Both the position numbers and the translations under genes were made by a program. This document shows positions 9,001 to 15,862 of a DNA stretch of 25,831 nucleotides, piece by piece; within the stretch, counting starts at the first letter, position 1; each line of letters opens with the position of its first letter. The stretch lies in the NCBI GenBank assembly GCA_019648995.1, contig BLXT01006999.1, positions 3,980,434-4,006,264 of the forward strand, given 5' to 3'. Under the pieces are notes generated by a model. That model was not told where the DNA came from. It saw nothing but the letters and a program-made list of their open reading frames with translations, and searched no databases. The DNA comes from Plakobranchus ocellatus. Its lineage: Eukaryota; Mollusca; Gastropoda; Plakobranchidae.

Positions 9001-9700
9001 TGTTATTATAAATAATATAAACACTTGCAGGCTGTTATACCACTTGTCTTATTATAAATATATAATATAAACACTTGCAGGCTGTTATACCACTTGTCTG
9101 TTATTATTATATAAACACTTGCAGGCTGTTATGACACTTGTCTTATTATAAACTATATAAACACTTGCAGGCTGTATTACCACATGTTTGTTAATATAAA
9201 TAATAACAAGCTCTTGTCTTTCTGCAAGCATAGATGGATGATAGGCTCCTTTTCATAGCATCAAAATAGGAAATTTTGAAGGTCTCCTTACTATGCGAAT
9301 GCCGAATACCAAAAAAAATGAAGTGTTAGGAAGCAATATAAAGTTAGTTTTCTAATTGATGAAGTTGCAGCCCAGTTGTGCAACTTTGAAAGTACATCTT
9401 GACGAAGAAAAATTTTTGTTTAGATTATTCTGTCAGAAAACTTGATGATCTCTGTAGATTATTTTTGTTGATAATAACAGTTAACACTTTCTCTGTTCTT
9501 CATTTCTCCATTTTACATTTTTCACCGTGGAATATTTAGATACCAAAGAGTCTCAGGCAGACAGGCAAAGGCGGGAGAGGGAGGAGAAGAAGAGGCAGCG
9601 GCAGAAAGAGCTACAGGAGAAGAGAGAGGCTCGAAAAGCTGCTGGAGCTATGAAGCTCGGAGCGAAGAAGAAAGATATTGACCTGTCAGATTGGTCATGA
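332..9700 (+). CDS. SCYL1: SCYL1, N-terminal kinase-like protein (3' half, ten exons)
   Basis: Coding exons are 332-424, 840-902, 1462-1650, 2476-2551, 3704-3823, 5489-5682, 6345-6476, 7369-7527, 8100-8340 and 9540-9700, 1428 bp in all (475 residues plus TGA). All junctions are GT-AG and all phases agree. The product follows the C-terminal half of vertebrate SCYL1 (about 808 residues): end of the HEAT repeats ([31 protein letters not shown]), the [16 protein letters not shown] block, a long acidic tail with repeated tryptophans ([10 protein letters not shown]), a YNW motif, and a basic coiled coil ending in [14 protein letters not shown]1 is a catalytically inactive kinase that binds coatomer and class II Arfs and acts in Golgi-ER retrograde transport. 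The kinase-like domain lies upstream of the window. The C-terminus runs past the vertebrate end point, so there is no terminal RKxx signal. Confidence 0.93.
425..839 (+). other. SCYL1 intron, 415 bp
   Basis: Starts GTAAGT and ends TATATTTAG. AT-rich; no repeat, RNA gene or other coding signal seen. Confidence 0.85.
840..902 (+). CDS. SCYL1: SCYL1 exon b (HEAT region)
   Basis: 21 codons, phase 0 at both ends. It encodes [20 protein letters not shown] plus Gly, matching vertebrate [19 protein letters not shown]. Acceptor TATATTTAG|GGAGGA and donor CCAGGG|GTAAGA. Too short to show as a long ORF; recognised by similarity and splice sites. Confidence 0.92.
903..1461 (+). other. SCYL1 intron, 559 bp
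   Basis: Donor GTAAGA, acceptor CTGTTACCCAG. AT-rich. A 91-codon open frame (910-1185) lies within it but has no protein-like composition. Nothing else seen. Confidence 0.85.
1462..1650 (+). CDS. SCYL1: SCYL1 exon c (HEAT region)
   Basis: 63 codons, phase 0 at both ends, starting [20 protein letters not shown] and ending [19 protein letters not shown]. Vertebrate SCYL1 has [21 protein letters not shown]...LPVLCGLTVDPEKSVRDQ at this place. Donor GACCAG|GTATGG. This is the most conserved exon in the window. Confidence 0.95.
1651..2475 (+). other. SCYL1 intron, 825 bp
   Basis: Donor GTATGG, acceptor TTTTCCATCAG. It holds a three-copy 35-bp repeat at 2264-2371 (separate entry); the remainder is unique AT-rich sequence. 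Confidence 0.85.
2264..2371 (+). repeat. Three-copy 35-bp tandem repeat
   Basis: Three diverged units around GA(C/T)GATATTTTGGA...CATGCAAT, with the ATATTTTGGA cores spaced about 35 bp apart. Intronic; no function evident. Confidence 0.75.
2476..2551 (+). CDS. SCYL1: SCYL1 exon d (end of HEAT region)
   Basis: 25 codons plus one base, phase 0 in and phase 1 out. It encodes [20 protein letters not shown] and LEEEF; vertebrate SCYL1 has AFKAIRSFLSKLESVSEDP. Acceptor TCCATCAG|GCCTTC. The donor is TTTG|GTAAAT, placed so that the leftover G joins AG of the next exon to make GAG (Glu). Confidence 0.92.
2729..2815 (+). repeat. (ATT)n/(GTT)n microsatellite
   Basis: Blocks of ATT and GTT triplets alternate in sequence. 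Open frames here are only low-complexity shadows of the repeat. Confidence 0.9.
3005..3090 (+). repeat. (TA)n microsatellite
   Basis: A nearly pure TA dinucleotide tract of more than 80 bp, with one TT interruption near 3081. Confidence 0.97.
3704..3823 (+). CDS. SCYL1: SCYL1 exon e ([10 protein letters not shown] block)
   Basis: Phase 1 in and phase 1 out. With the carried G it reads [20 protein letters not shown] then [20 protein letters not shown]. Vertebrate SCYL1 has [20 protein letters not shown], so the identity is firm. Acceptor CTCCCCAG|AGAAAG, donor TCAG|GTACAG. The longer open frame 3630-3866 in another frame is a shadow. Confidence 0.94.
3824..5488 (+). other. SCYL1 intron, 1665 bp, with piggyBac-like insertion
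   Basis: The largest SCYL1 intron seen. More than half of it is the TTAA-flanked element at 4316-5285. The acceptor is GTGATTCCAG, with a T-rich tract about 30 bp upstream. Confidence 0.85.
4316..5285. mobile_element. piggyBac-like nonautonomous element (MITE) with TTAA duplication
   Basis: TTAA at 4316-4319 and 5282-5285 brackets a 962-bp body. The left end is CCCTTTCCAGCCTAAT; the right end in reverse complement is CCCTTTCCAATCTAAT, 14 of 16 bases alike. TTAA target duplication and termini beginning with CCC are hallmarks of the piggyBac superfamily. The left subterminal region repeats CCTAATGCGACCGAATGCGAC-type sequence twice (about 4331-4387). No ORF over 60 codons lies inside, so the element would depend on a transposase elsewhere. 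It also contains a perfect 20-bp palindrome at 4759-4778. Confidence 0.8.
5489..5682 (+). CDS. SCYL1: SCYL1 exon f (acidic linker, first W-D-W motif)
   Basis: Phase 1 in, phase 0 out. It opens [20 protein letters not shown] and ends with six Glu, three Gln, then [14 protein letters not shown]. Vertebrate SCYL1 has RWDDEDWGSLE in the equivalent tail. The acceptor is GTGATTCCAG|CAACCC. An acceptor at 5408-5409 (TTCTTACAG) would read straight into TGA and is excluded. Donor GAT|GTAAGA. Confidence 0.9.
5683..6344 (+). other. SCYL1 intron, 662 bp
   Basis: AT-rich and otherwise plain. It ends in a (CT)n run that forms the pyrimidine tract of the acceptor, with a second in-frame AG at 6322-6323. 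Confidence 0.85.
6345..6476 (+). CDS. SCYL1: SCYL1 exon g (acidic linker)
   Basis: 44 codons, phase 0 at both ends. Starts [20 protein letters not shown], then [19 protein letters not shown] and TPPLK. Acceptor CTCTCTCTCAG|GATTCT, donor AAA|GTGAGT. It repeats the acidic-tryptophan theme of the exon before. Confidence 0.9.
6477..7368 (+). other. SCYL1 intron, 892 bp, with SINE
   Basis: Contains SINE copy 1 (6551-6794). The rest is unique sequence ending in two long T runs before TGCATCAG. Confidence 0.85.
6551..6794 (+). mobile_element. tRNA-derived SINE, copy 1 (diverged)
   Basis: Same family as 13277-13529 and 18301-18540. The A-box-like TGGCTATTTGG is at 6562-6572; the B-box area (6604-6619) is decayed. 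The body keeps the family blocks CCACCCAG...ATGGGTAGCTAGGTCTCTTA, AAAGTAAAGGC and AAAGCAATGGCAAA. It is the most diverged of the three copies. Confidence 0.82.
7369..7527 (+). CDS. SCYL1: SCYL1 exon h (YNW motif)
   Basis: 53 codons, phase 0 at both ends: [20 protein letters not shown] onward to [19 protein letters not shown]. Vertebrate SCYL1 has [20 protein letters not shown], so the YNW landmark is shared. The acceptor TGCATCAG is followed by two further in-frame AGs at 7374 and 7380, so short N-terminal variants of the exon are possible. Donor CTACAG|GTTGGT. Confidence 0.9.
7528..8099 (+). other. SCYL1 intron, 572 bp, with alternative acceptor
   Basis: Mostly unique AT-rich sequence. The last 126 bp (7974-8099) are open in frame with the next exon behind a strong acceptor, TTTTTTTTTACAG (see findings). 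Confidence 0.8.
8100..8340 (+). CDS. SCYL1: SCYL1 exon i (Ser/Pro-rich, then tryptophan cluster)
   Basis: Phase 0 in, phase 1 out. A basic Ser/Pro-rich stretch ([20 protein letters not shown]) with several S-P and T-P sites is followed by six tryptophans in acidic/Gly context: [18 protein letters not shown], then [16 protein letters not shown]. Vertebrate SCYL1 has SWEQGWQE and SWGEDNWEGLE in the same place. Acceptor CTATTCCAG|GGTCCT, donor GGAAA|GTGAGT. Confidence 0.9.
8341..9539 (+). other. SCYL1 intron, 1199 bp, with minisatellite
   Basis: Last intron of the gene. Contains the 47-bp minisatellite at 8974-9210. The acceptor is GGAATATTTAG. Confidence 0.85.
8974..9210 (+). repeat. ~47-bp intronic minisatellite with TTGCAG cores
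   Basis: Five units of A(C/T)ACTTGCAGGCTGTTATACC followed by an AT-rich spacer. GCAGG cores lie at about 8979, 9027, 9077, 9121 and 9167, a spacing of 44 to 50 bp. Each core looks like the end of a 3' splice site, but the preceding bases are A-rich rather than pyrimidine-rich. Confidence 0.9.
9540..9700 (+). CDS. SCYL1: SCYL1 terminal exon (basic coiled coil, stop)
   Basis: With the carried A it reads [20 protein letters not shown], then [20 protein letters not shown] and [12 protein letters not shown], with TGA at 9698-9700. Vertebrate SCYL1 ends KREERRREMEAKRAERK...GPMKLGARKLD. The MKLGA-(R/K)K block is therefore aligned, but this protein continues with DIDLSDWS. The basic charged helix is the expected C-terminal coiled coil. 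Confidence 0.94.
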
Positions 9701-9820
9701 CAGCGTCAATAACTAACAGTTCAGAGAGAGAGAACAAATGTCGATTTAGAAACCAAATGTTTCCCTGCCCAGTTTGCAGGTGGATAAAGTATTACGCACT
9801 AGATAGAAGGTATATATAAT

Positions 9821-10120
9821 ATTGGAACAGATCTTTTGTGTTGAAATCAGTCCAAGGAAGTCAGAAGTTGCATTTTAAACCATGGATATTATTTGAAATT
9901 GCATTTTGTCAATTTTAGCAATAATGAAAATTGGATAAGGATACATTAATACAAGATGTATGAGCTCAAAGTTGGAACAGATCTTTTGTGTTGAAACCAG
10001 TCCAAGGAAGCTGGAAGTTGCATTTTAAACCATTGATATGATTTGAAATTGCATTTTGTCAATTTTTGCCATGGTGAAAATTGGATAAGGATACATGGAT
10101 ACAAGATATGAGTTCAAAGT
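9821..10120 (+). repeat. 150-bp tandem duplication in the SCYL1 3'UTR
   Basis: TTGGAACAGATCTTTTGTGT begins at 9822 and again at 9972. Both copies go on through CAGTCCAAGGAAG, GTTGCATTTTAAACCAT, TTTGAAATTGCATTTTGTCA and AAAATTGGATAAGGATACAT. The copies differ at scattered bases. A short degenerate third start may follow at about 10118. Confidence 0.92.
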
Positions 10121-10373
10121 TGTTACAAAATGTGTTATTTATTTATAAAATATGGAAAAGAAAAAGAACAAATTAAAACAAAATTTTTTTTTCCAAAACT
10201 GAAGTGCATGCAAGATCCAACCCTAGAACTGGTTTCAAGACAATGGACTCCCTATGTGTAGGATGCTCAATCAAAAAGATTGTGTCTAACTTCATTGTCA
10301 TCACAATGAACCAGTTGAAGATGGCCTGTGTAAGAATTAAAATAGTTTTAAAAGATGGGCCTTTTAGTCCTTA

Positions 10374-10379
10374 AATAAA
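10374..10379 (+). terminator. Polyadenylation signal AATAAA (SCYL1)
   Basis: Canonical AATAAA 674 bp after the stop codon, about 40 bp upstream of the pogo-like insertion. It is the most likely SCYL1 mRNA end signal. Confidence 0.65.
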
Positions 10380-10418
10380 AGTTAATATGGATGGTCTATG
10401 GTAAGCCCATTATGCTTC

Positions 10419-11908
10419 TACAGTCAACACTGCTTAAGTCGATTTTCATTCAATTTGATCTTTTATCTTGGAACCACCCCGGTAGAAGGCTTATTATGAA
10501 GGGCCACCGCATAACTCGATTTTTATCTAAGTCGATCTTTTACTGTTTGGTGCGGCTCATCAAAGGACGCTTTTTCTCCGATGTGCGTAATGCTAGCTCT
10601 ATACTGTGCAATTCATCCTGTGTTACATTTTCCATCGCTTTATAACAGTCACAGGACGGGGCCACAGCGGGAAGTTTTATTTGTGTATGAATGTGTTTAA
10701 GGGGTAAGAGGAGGGAGGGTGTTGCTCATCTTAGGCCAACAGTCTAGTCTGGAGGCAGGCCTTGTTCTAGATCTATTCACACTTATTACATCAGCGGCGA
10801 CCCTTGTTTTGCCCTTGGCTGGCTTTGTCTAAACTTCAAAGTGTTTCTCTCTCTCTCTCTTTTTCTCTCTCTTCCTTTCTTTCCCTCTAGCACTGAGGCT
10901 GTGCGACTGCGACGATCAAGCATGCCAATCATTTCCAAATAACGTATGTGTGCGCGTGTGTGTTGTGGAGGAAGGCAGTGGCCAGCTGGCTTTGTTGGGA
11001 GGTGCGCGCAGTACTTGTTGAACAATTAGACTTGTCTCTCTAGGTCTAGTCAATGTTAGCCCCATGTAATTTCTCCTTTATCCCTCCCAAAACCAATACA
11101 CCTCCTCCCCTTTTCCTCAATTGAAGAACAAAAGACCTTAAGGCCTAAAAAATTTCCACTATAACCAACACAATATTTGTACTGATCTAGATCTTAGATA
11201 AATCTATAAACATGTACATTCCCAGCCTCATGCGATCTTAGGCTAGAAGAAAGGGCTAACAGAAGGTCATCACTTGGGCGTATTATAAACCATATTGAGA
11301 CATAGATCTACATCGGAAACTTAGACGTAGTTAGAGCAAGGTGACCAGAGTAGACTTTGCCAGTGACACGCAAAATTGAACTTATTTACAAAGTGAAAAA
11401 AAAAAGTACGGTGGCAAAATAAAAATGCATAATACAAAAACGAACAAACAAATTTTGAAGACAACAATAATAAAAATCAGAAGGGTGTTACAACGAAATT
11501 GGTGTACTTGTGAATACTGTTTAGACACCAATGAAGAAGATGCAGTTCCAGACATTTGTGCAGCATGGTGTTAAGCAAGACCAATCACAAAATGATGATA
11601 TATAGAAGCTCAATTAGTTTAGTTTACAGTCAGAGCCTCAAACGTTATTTAATAGTTTAGTAATGAATATAATTATAATTGAACCTGTGAGCAATTGTGG
11701 TAAAGGAAACTGGAGTCCTGCAAATAACCTCCCCCCCCCCAAAAAAAGATAAAATATACATGTATTTATGTTTAGAAATACATATATAAAGAAAGAGAGA
11801 GAGTGAGCGTGTCGGTACTTCAGTCAAGGGAGATGACTAAAAAAAATCACGTAAGTCGATCTTTTTAATTATGTCCCCTGGACATCGACTTAAGCAGTGT
11901 TGACTGTA
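10419..11908. mobile_element. pogo/Tigger-like DNA transposon, nonautonomous, TA duplication
   Basis: TA at 10419-10420 and 11907-11908 flanks a 1486-bp body whose ends are perfect inverted repeats of 23 bases, starting CAGTCAACACTGCTTAAGTC. TA duplication and a CAGT start are typical of the pogo/Tigger branch of Tc1/mariner elements. The motif TAAGTCGAT recurs inside the ends: TAAGTCGATCTTT is at 10528-10540 and 11852-11864 in the same orientation. No transposase was recognised. The minus strand is open for about 40 to 50 codons near 10549-10690, but it matches nothing I know. A CT-rich tract lies at about 10845-10880. Confidence 0.88.
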
Positions 11909-13276
11909 CCAAAATCATAGAATGCATGATCCCAGATCTAAAGTCATAAAGAGAGTGAACGATTTAGATGGCTACCTTACTTTACTCCTTACAAATCCTG
12001 TGATTCTGTTCTTTTTAAATTCTGCTTTTTTTTTTTTTTTTGCTTAAGGGCTATAGTAGGCACCTCAAAACCCTCAAAAAAGGGTCATTTGCTTAAATTC
12101 TCTTTTGATGTATGTGTTTTTTGGCCTTATTTAAATGCTTCGGGCTAGTGTGTCTTCTTAAAAACAGATGCTTACAGGTTACTTTAAGGTGCATCACAAG
12201 CTTTGATCATATTTGATTTAAAAAATCTATGTTGTATGTCATGCAATTTATATACATGTACAATATCAAATATTTTTGTATATATACATTATGATATTGT
12301 ACATTGTGTAATTTTTCAGTGGAAGCTACCTTTTGTGTCAAGACTTCCTAGTTCTTTTTTTTCTTAATTTGATAAAAATTTAGCATAATAAATTTCCCCC
12401 CCCCCCCATATATATTGTTGTTCTAAGTAGATATTTTAGTTTTGTGTTAAAGCATCATAGCTCTTGTTAATTTTGCTCATCAATGGTACTCCCAAATCTT
12501 GAATATTTATCAGAAAGGGGGAAAAACAGTATTACTACTTCAACACCTTATAAGTTTTCACCACTAGTGCCCTGGCCTGAGAGTGGGCCTGAGGAGAACA
12601 TCTTGCTGTGGAACTGGCTATCCACAAAAACTCAAATCCTGTACTTTTTCACAAATCGAGAGCCTCGACCTCTGTTATGCTGAGATGAATTGATCCTGAT
12701 TATGCATAATATTTAGTTTGACCTCTGTGGGGCATTGGCTTTGAAGAAGAGAACCCATTTGTTTAGTTTAAAAACCCTCCCCTTTGACTTCTCTTTTCTC
12801 TTAAATAAAGCCTATTCAGCAAATTCTCCCAATAAAAAGTAGATCCAAAACCTACACAAAAAAAAATATGAGTATGCATATATATTTATCACAAAAAAAA
12901 TGTTCTTAATAGTACTCATAAAATATGCTTTGCATGAAAAATTCACGCTTTCCAGTTTTGCCACCAAAAATGCCATTGCTTTGGGCACTATGATATTGAT
13001 TAATTCATTATCTGCGTTAATTTTGTACGTTTTCTCAGGATTATCTTTAGGCTTGAAAACAGGTTGCAATGTACCTTACATTGAGACTTCATATTGATAG
13101 GGAGACAATGTGATCATTCTTTGTATAAAAACAAATTGGCAAGCCATGTGGAACAACTGGGCCTTGACATTGACCCCAGAGATAAATTTCCATGACATAC
13201 TTGATAACCTTTCTTGTGTTGATATGGAGACAAAGAATTAAGCCAATATTTCCCATGCAGATATAAATAAAAAAAA
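11909..13276. other. Intergenic, no gene recognised
   Basis: AT-rich DNA with a T run near 12028, a C run at about 12397-12407 and a perfect 12-bp inverted repeat at 12257-12268/12292-12303. The 66-codon open frame at 12483-12683 has no recognisable motif. Confidence 0.7.
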
Positions 13277-13529
13277 GTCCAAGCATCGGGGAACCAGGAG
13301 TAGGGTCCTGATTGTTCTTGGCATATGGCATTATGAGGTAGTTTGCCATTGCTTTCCTCGCCGCCTTTACTTTCGGCGGATCTTAAGAGACCAAGCTATC
13401 CATATGATTTAGTGATGGATGGACACGGAGGAGCAATGATAAATTGATTTGGCCCGGACTGGGATACGAACCCTGGACCTTTGACTTGGTAGCTAACTGC
13501 CCTACCAAATGAGCCACAGCTCCACCGCA
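13277..13529 (-). mobile_element. tRNA-derived SINE, copy 2 (best preserved)
   Basis: Read on the minus strand, it begins GCGGTGGAGCTGTGGCTCAT. The A box TGGCTCATTTGG lies at 13505-13516 and the B box GGGTTCGTATCCC at 13461-13473, both as in a tRNA head. The body carries GAAAGTAAAGGCGGCGAGG and AAAGCAATGGCAAACTACCT, shared with the other two copies. The 3' end is TGCTTGGAC followed by a T-rich stretch. It could belong to the V-SINE type known from molluscs, but I cannot confirm the family name. Confidence 0.9.
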
Positions 13530-14425
13530 GACATAAATAAAGAAGTAAAAAAAAAAATCTGGATTTGAGGTTTAAACTTAGACATTTCAACCTTCGCACA
13601 AATATCATCAGGCCTGGAACTTGTCCGGCATCTTATGGCTAGACTAGCCAATTAATGCATGTTTGAAATTTGCTTGATTTTGATTTCCAAATAAACTTTT
13701 GTATCTTTTTCTTGTTGTTGTTCAATTTCATGATGATAAATGACACATACAATTGTTTGAAACATATCTCTGGCTCTCAAGGATTGAAACATAGCAGAAC
13801 AAAGTCTCTAAAGTACAAGTTAGGGTTAATAAATGTGACCTGACTATTCAAAATGAGTCTTTTGAAGATATTTCTCAAAATTTATTTTGATTCTGTTGAA
13901 AAGGCTTTTCAATTTACTTTCAGATGGTGAAAGAATTTTAGCTCGAGCACATTTTTAAGCTTAGTTATGCCTTTTTAAAGCTATTAATATCAAACTAGGC
14001 TGCTTCAGATTTCTCAAGTTTTAAAAAAAATTGCATTTAAAGATTAGCAATTTTCAAAGTTTAAAAAATCCTTAACAACCACGGTTTGCCTTTAGTTTAA
14101 GATTTACAGGCATAACTTCAATGCGAGATTTATTTTTAATCTTTTTGAAACAGTTAACTTTTTACTAAAAGCAAAAAAAAAAAAAATGTTTTTTTTATAT
14201 CTCCAACACTGGTCAGTTATTTTCTCTAGATCTCCCTTTCACCTCTTGCTGACAAACGATTCATTTTGTGTGGGCAGGTCGCAAATTTATACACTCTATG
14301 CTTGTCCGTCAAGCCTCTGTAGTTTGAACTTTGATGTATTAACCTCAAGTGCAATTTGTTGTGTACAGAAACAGGCAGAATTTGTGTTAATTTGGCTTTT
14401 TTTGTGTGTGGTTTTTGTCATACAG

Positions 14426-14479
14426 GAGGAGGATTATGATGGAAGTAATAAAGAACATAATTATGTATTTGGTCCCTGA
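14426..14479 (+). CDS. Candidate terminal exon, unknown gene (weak)
   Basis: After a good acceptor (GGTTTTTGTCATACAG) the frame reads EEDYDGSNKEHNYVFGP then TGA, with AATAAA at 14508-14513. Composition is protein-like, but no upstream partner exon or family was recognised. It could equally be chance. Confidence 0.2.
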   Translation, partial: EEDYDGSNKEHNYVFGP

Positions 14480-14585
14480 GAAATTTATTACAATTTTGTC
14501 ATCCATCAATAAAACTGCTGTATAAAATGGAGTAAATTGCTTTGAAAATTGACTTTCATGACTTTTGTTTTGCTTTGTCCTGCAG

Positions 14586-14651
14586 ATTAATATGTGTGAA
14601 TGTATTACCATAGTCACAACTACTAAAGAAGCTGACATGAAAAATGTATAA
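14586..14651 (+). CDS. Candidate exon, unknown gene (weak)
   Basis: The acceptor TTTGCTTTGTCCTGCAG is strong and is followed by INMCECITIVTTTKEADMKN, Val and TAA. A GTATAA donor-like site overlaps the end. No partner exon was found. It may belong with 14426-14479 or be spurious. Confidence 0.2.
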   Translation: MNMCECITIVTTTKEADMKNV

Positions 14652-15862
14652 AACTATTTATTTTAACCTGTCTTGTCCAAAGTTATCATACATTGATCTT
14701 CTCCTAAAAATTTATCTGATTATACTCCACTCAAGAATGTGCTGTTCTTGTGAAAGAAAATTTTTTGATAGAAAATTTTCATGCATATATCTTGAAACCC
14801 ACTCTTGATGGCTTCAGCCGCCTAATGACTTTCTGACAGGAGAAATACCTTGAGACCAGCCCTGATCAATTGGATGTCACATGTGACATTTTTTAAAGTA
14901 AAGAAATAGTTTTTTTTTTTTTTTTTTTATTAATTTCACTATTTAATTAAAAAAAATAATTAAATCATGAAATTATGGCAGAGAATTACAATATCTTTAC
15001 CCAAGTAGATGCCAATTACATGCATTTTCTGCTTGCATGTATCTGTGATTTAAAATGTAATCAAAATGTGATTTCCGATTTAATCAGGCTGGTCTTAAGA
15101 CAAGTCATTTGACTGGTGCATGTTTCTATACTATAATACGAGCATCATTTGATAGCTTTCCTGCTGCGATTCTTAAATTACATTTTGGCAAAAGTAGAGT
15201 TCCGTCATAATGTTAGCCCAGGAACAAAATGTCTCTGCTTTTTCAATAAATTTATATAGGGCCATGTTATCACAAGTAATTAGAAAGCTTTCTTTTGATG
15301 AGATTGTGCTGTGGTCCTTTTTTTTTTTCCGTCTCTTCCAGCATTGCACTGGAAGCAAGATTTTAAAATATGCTATTATTAGGGAAAAATTGCTTTTAAT
15401 AATTATGAAATAAAATAATTAATCATTTGACAGTAGGTTTTCTCCTTTTTTTTTTTTCGCTTTCTCTCATTTTGTTTGCCTTTTCTAATACCTTTACATA
15501 TTTTATATATCTCTTTATGATCATCAATAAGGTTAAAAAAAAAAAAAAAGAAAAGAAAGTTCCGTTTCTTAAAAATGTTTTTTTTATTATTTTGCAACAG
15601 TTAATAAATAATATTAATAACATTAAGTATACAAAATTTTCTTTCACAAGGATTGACTGCAATGTTCAGAGAAGTATATAAAAGATCATTTTTTAATAAA
15701 TACATGCATCACTGAGTGGAATGGCGAAAAATCAAAATAGATTATGTTCTATTACTGTAAAATATATAATTATTTCTCATTTGAAGTATGATGACAAACA
15801 AGATTGTTTAACAGTGATGTGCAGACCATTTGAAATTTAATAGCAATTCCTTGGAATTGCTC

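Larger units (their letters stand above)
9701..10400 (+). other. SCYL1 3'UTR (approximate)
   Basis: No coding potential. Includes a 150-bp tandem duplication and ends shortly after the AATAAA at 10374. The exact cleavage site is not visible. Confidence 0.7.
13530..15862. other. Intergenic, mostly featureless
   Basis: AT-rich with long T and A homopolymers (14910-14928, 15439-15449, 15536-15549) and a 45-bp imperfect palindrome at 14931-14975. Two weak candidate exons at 14426 and 14586 are listed separately. Confidence 0.65.

Noticed and set aside
10391..10645. 84-codon ORF at the left end of the pogo-like element
   Set aside because: It crosses the element boundary and shows no transposase motif.
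12483..12683. 66-codon + strand ORF
   Set aside because: No recognisable domain, no supporting splice sites or neighbours.
13461..13516. Possible tRNA gene (A and B boxes)
   Set aside because: No acceptor stem or anticodon arm can be paired; the same head occurs in three SINE copies with a common non-tRNA body.
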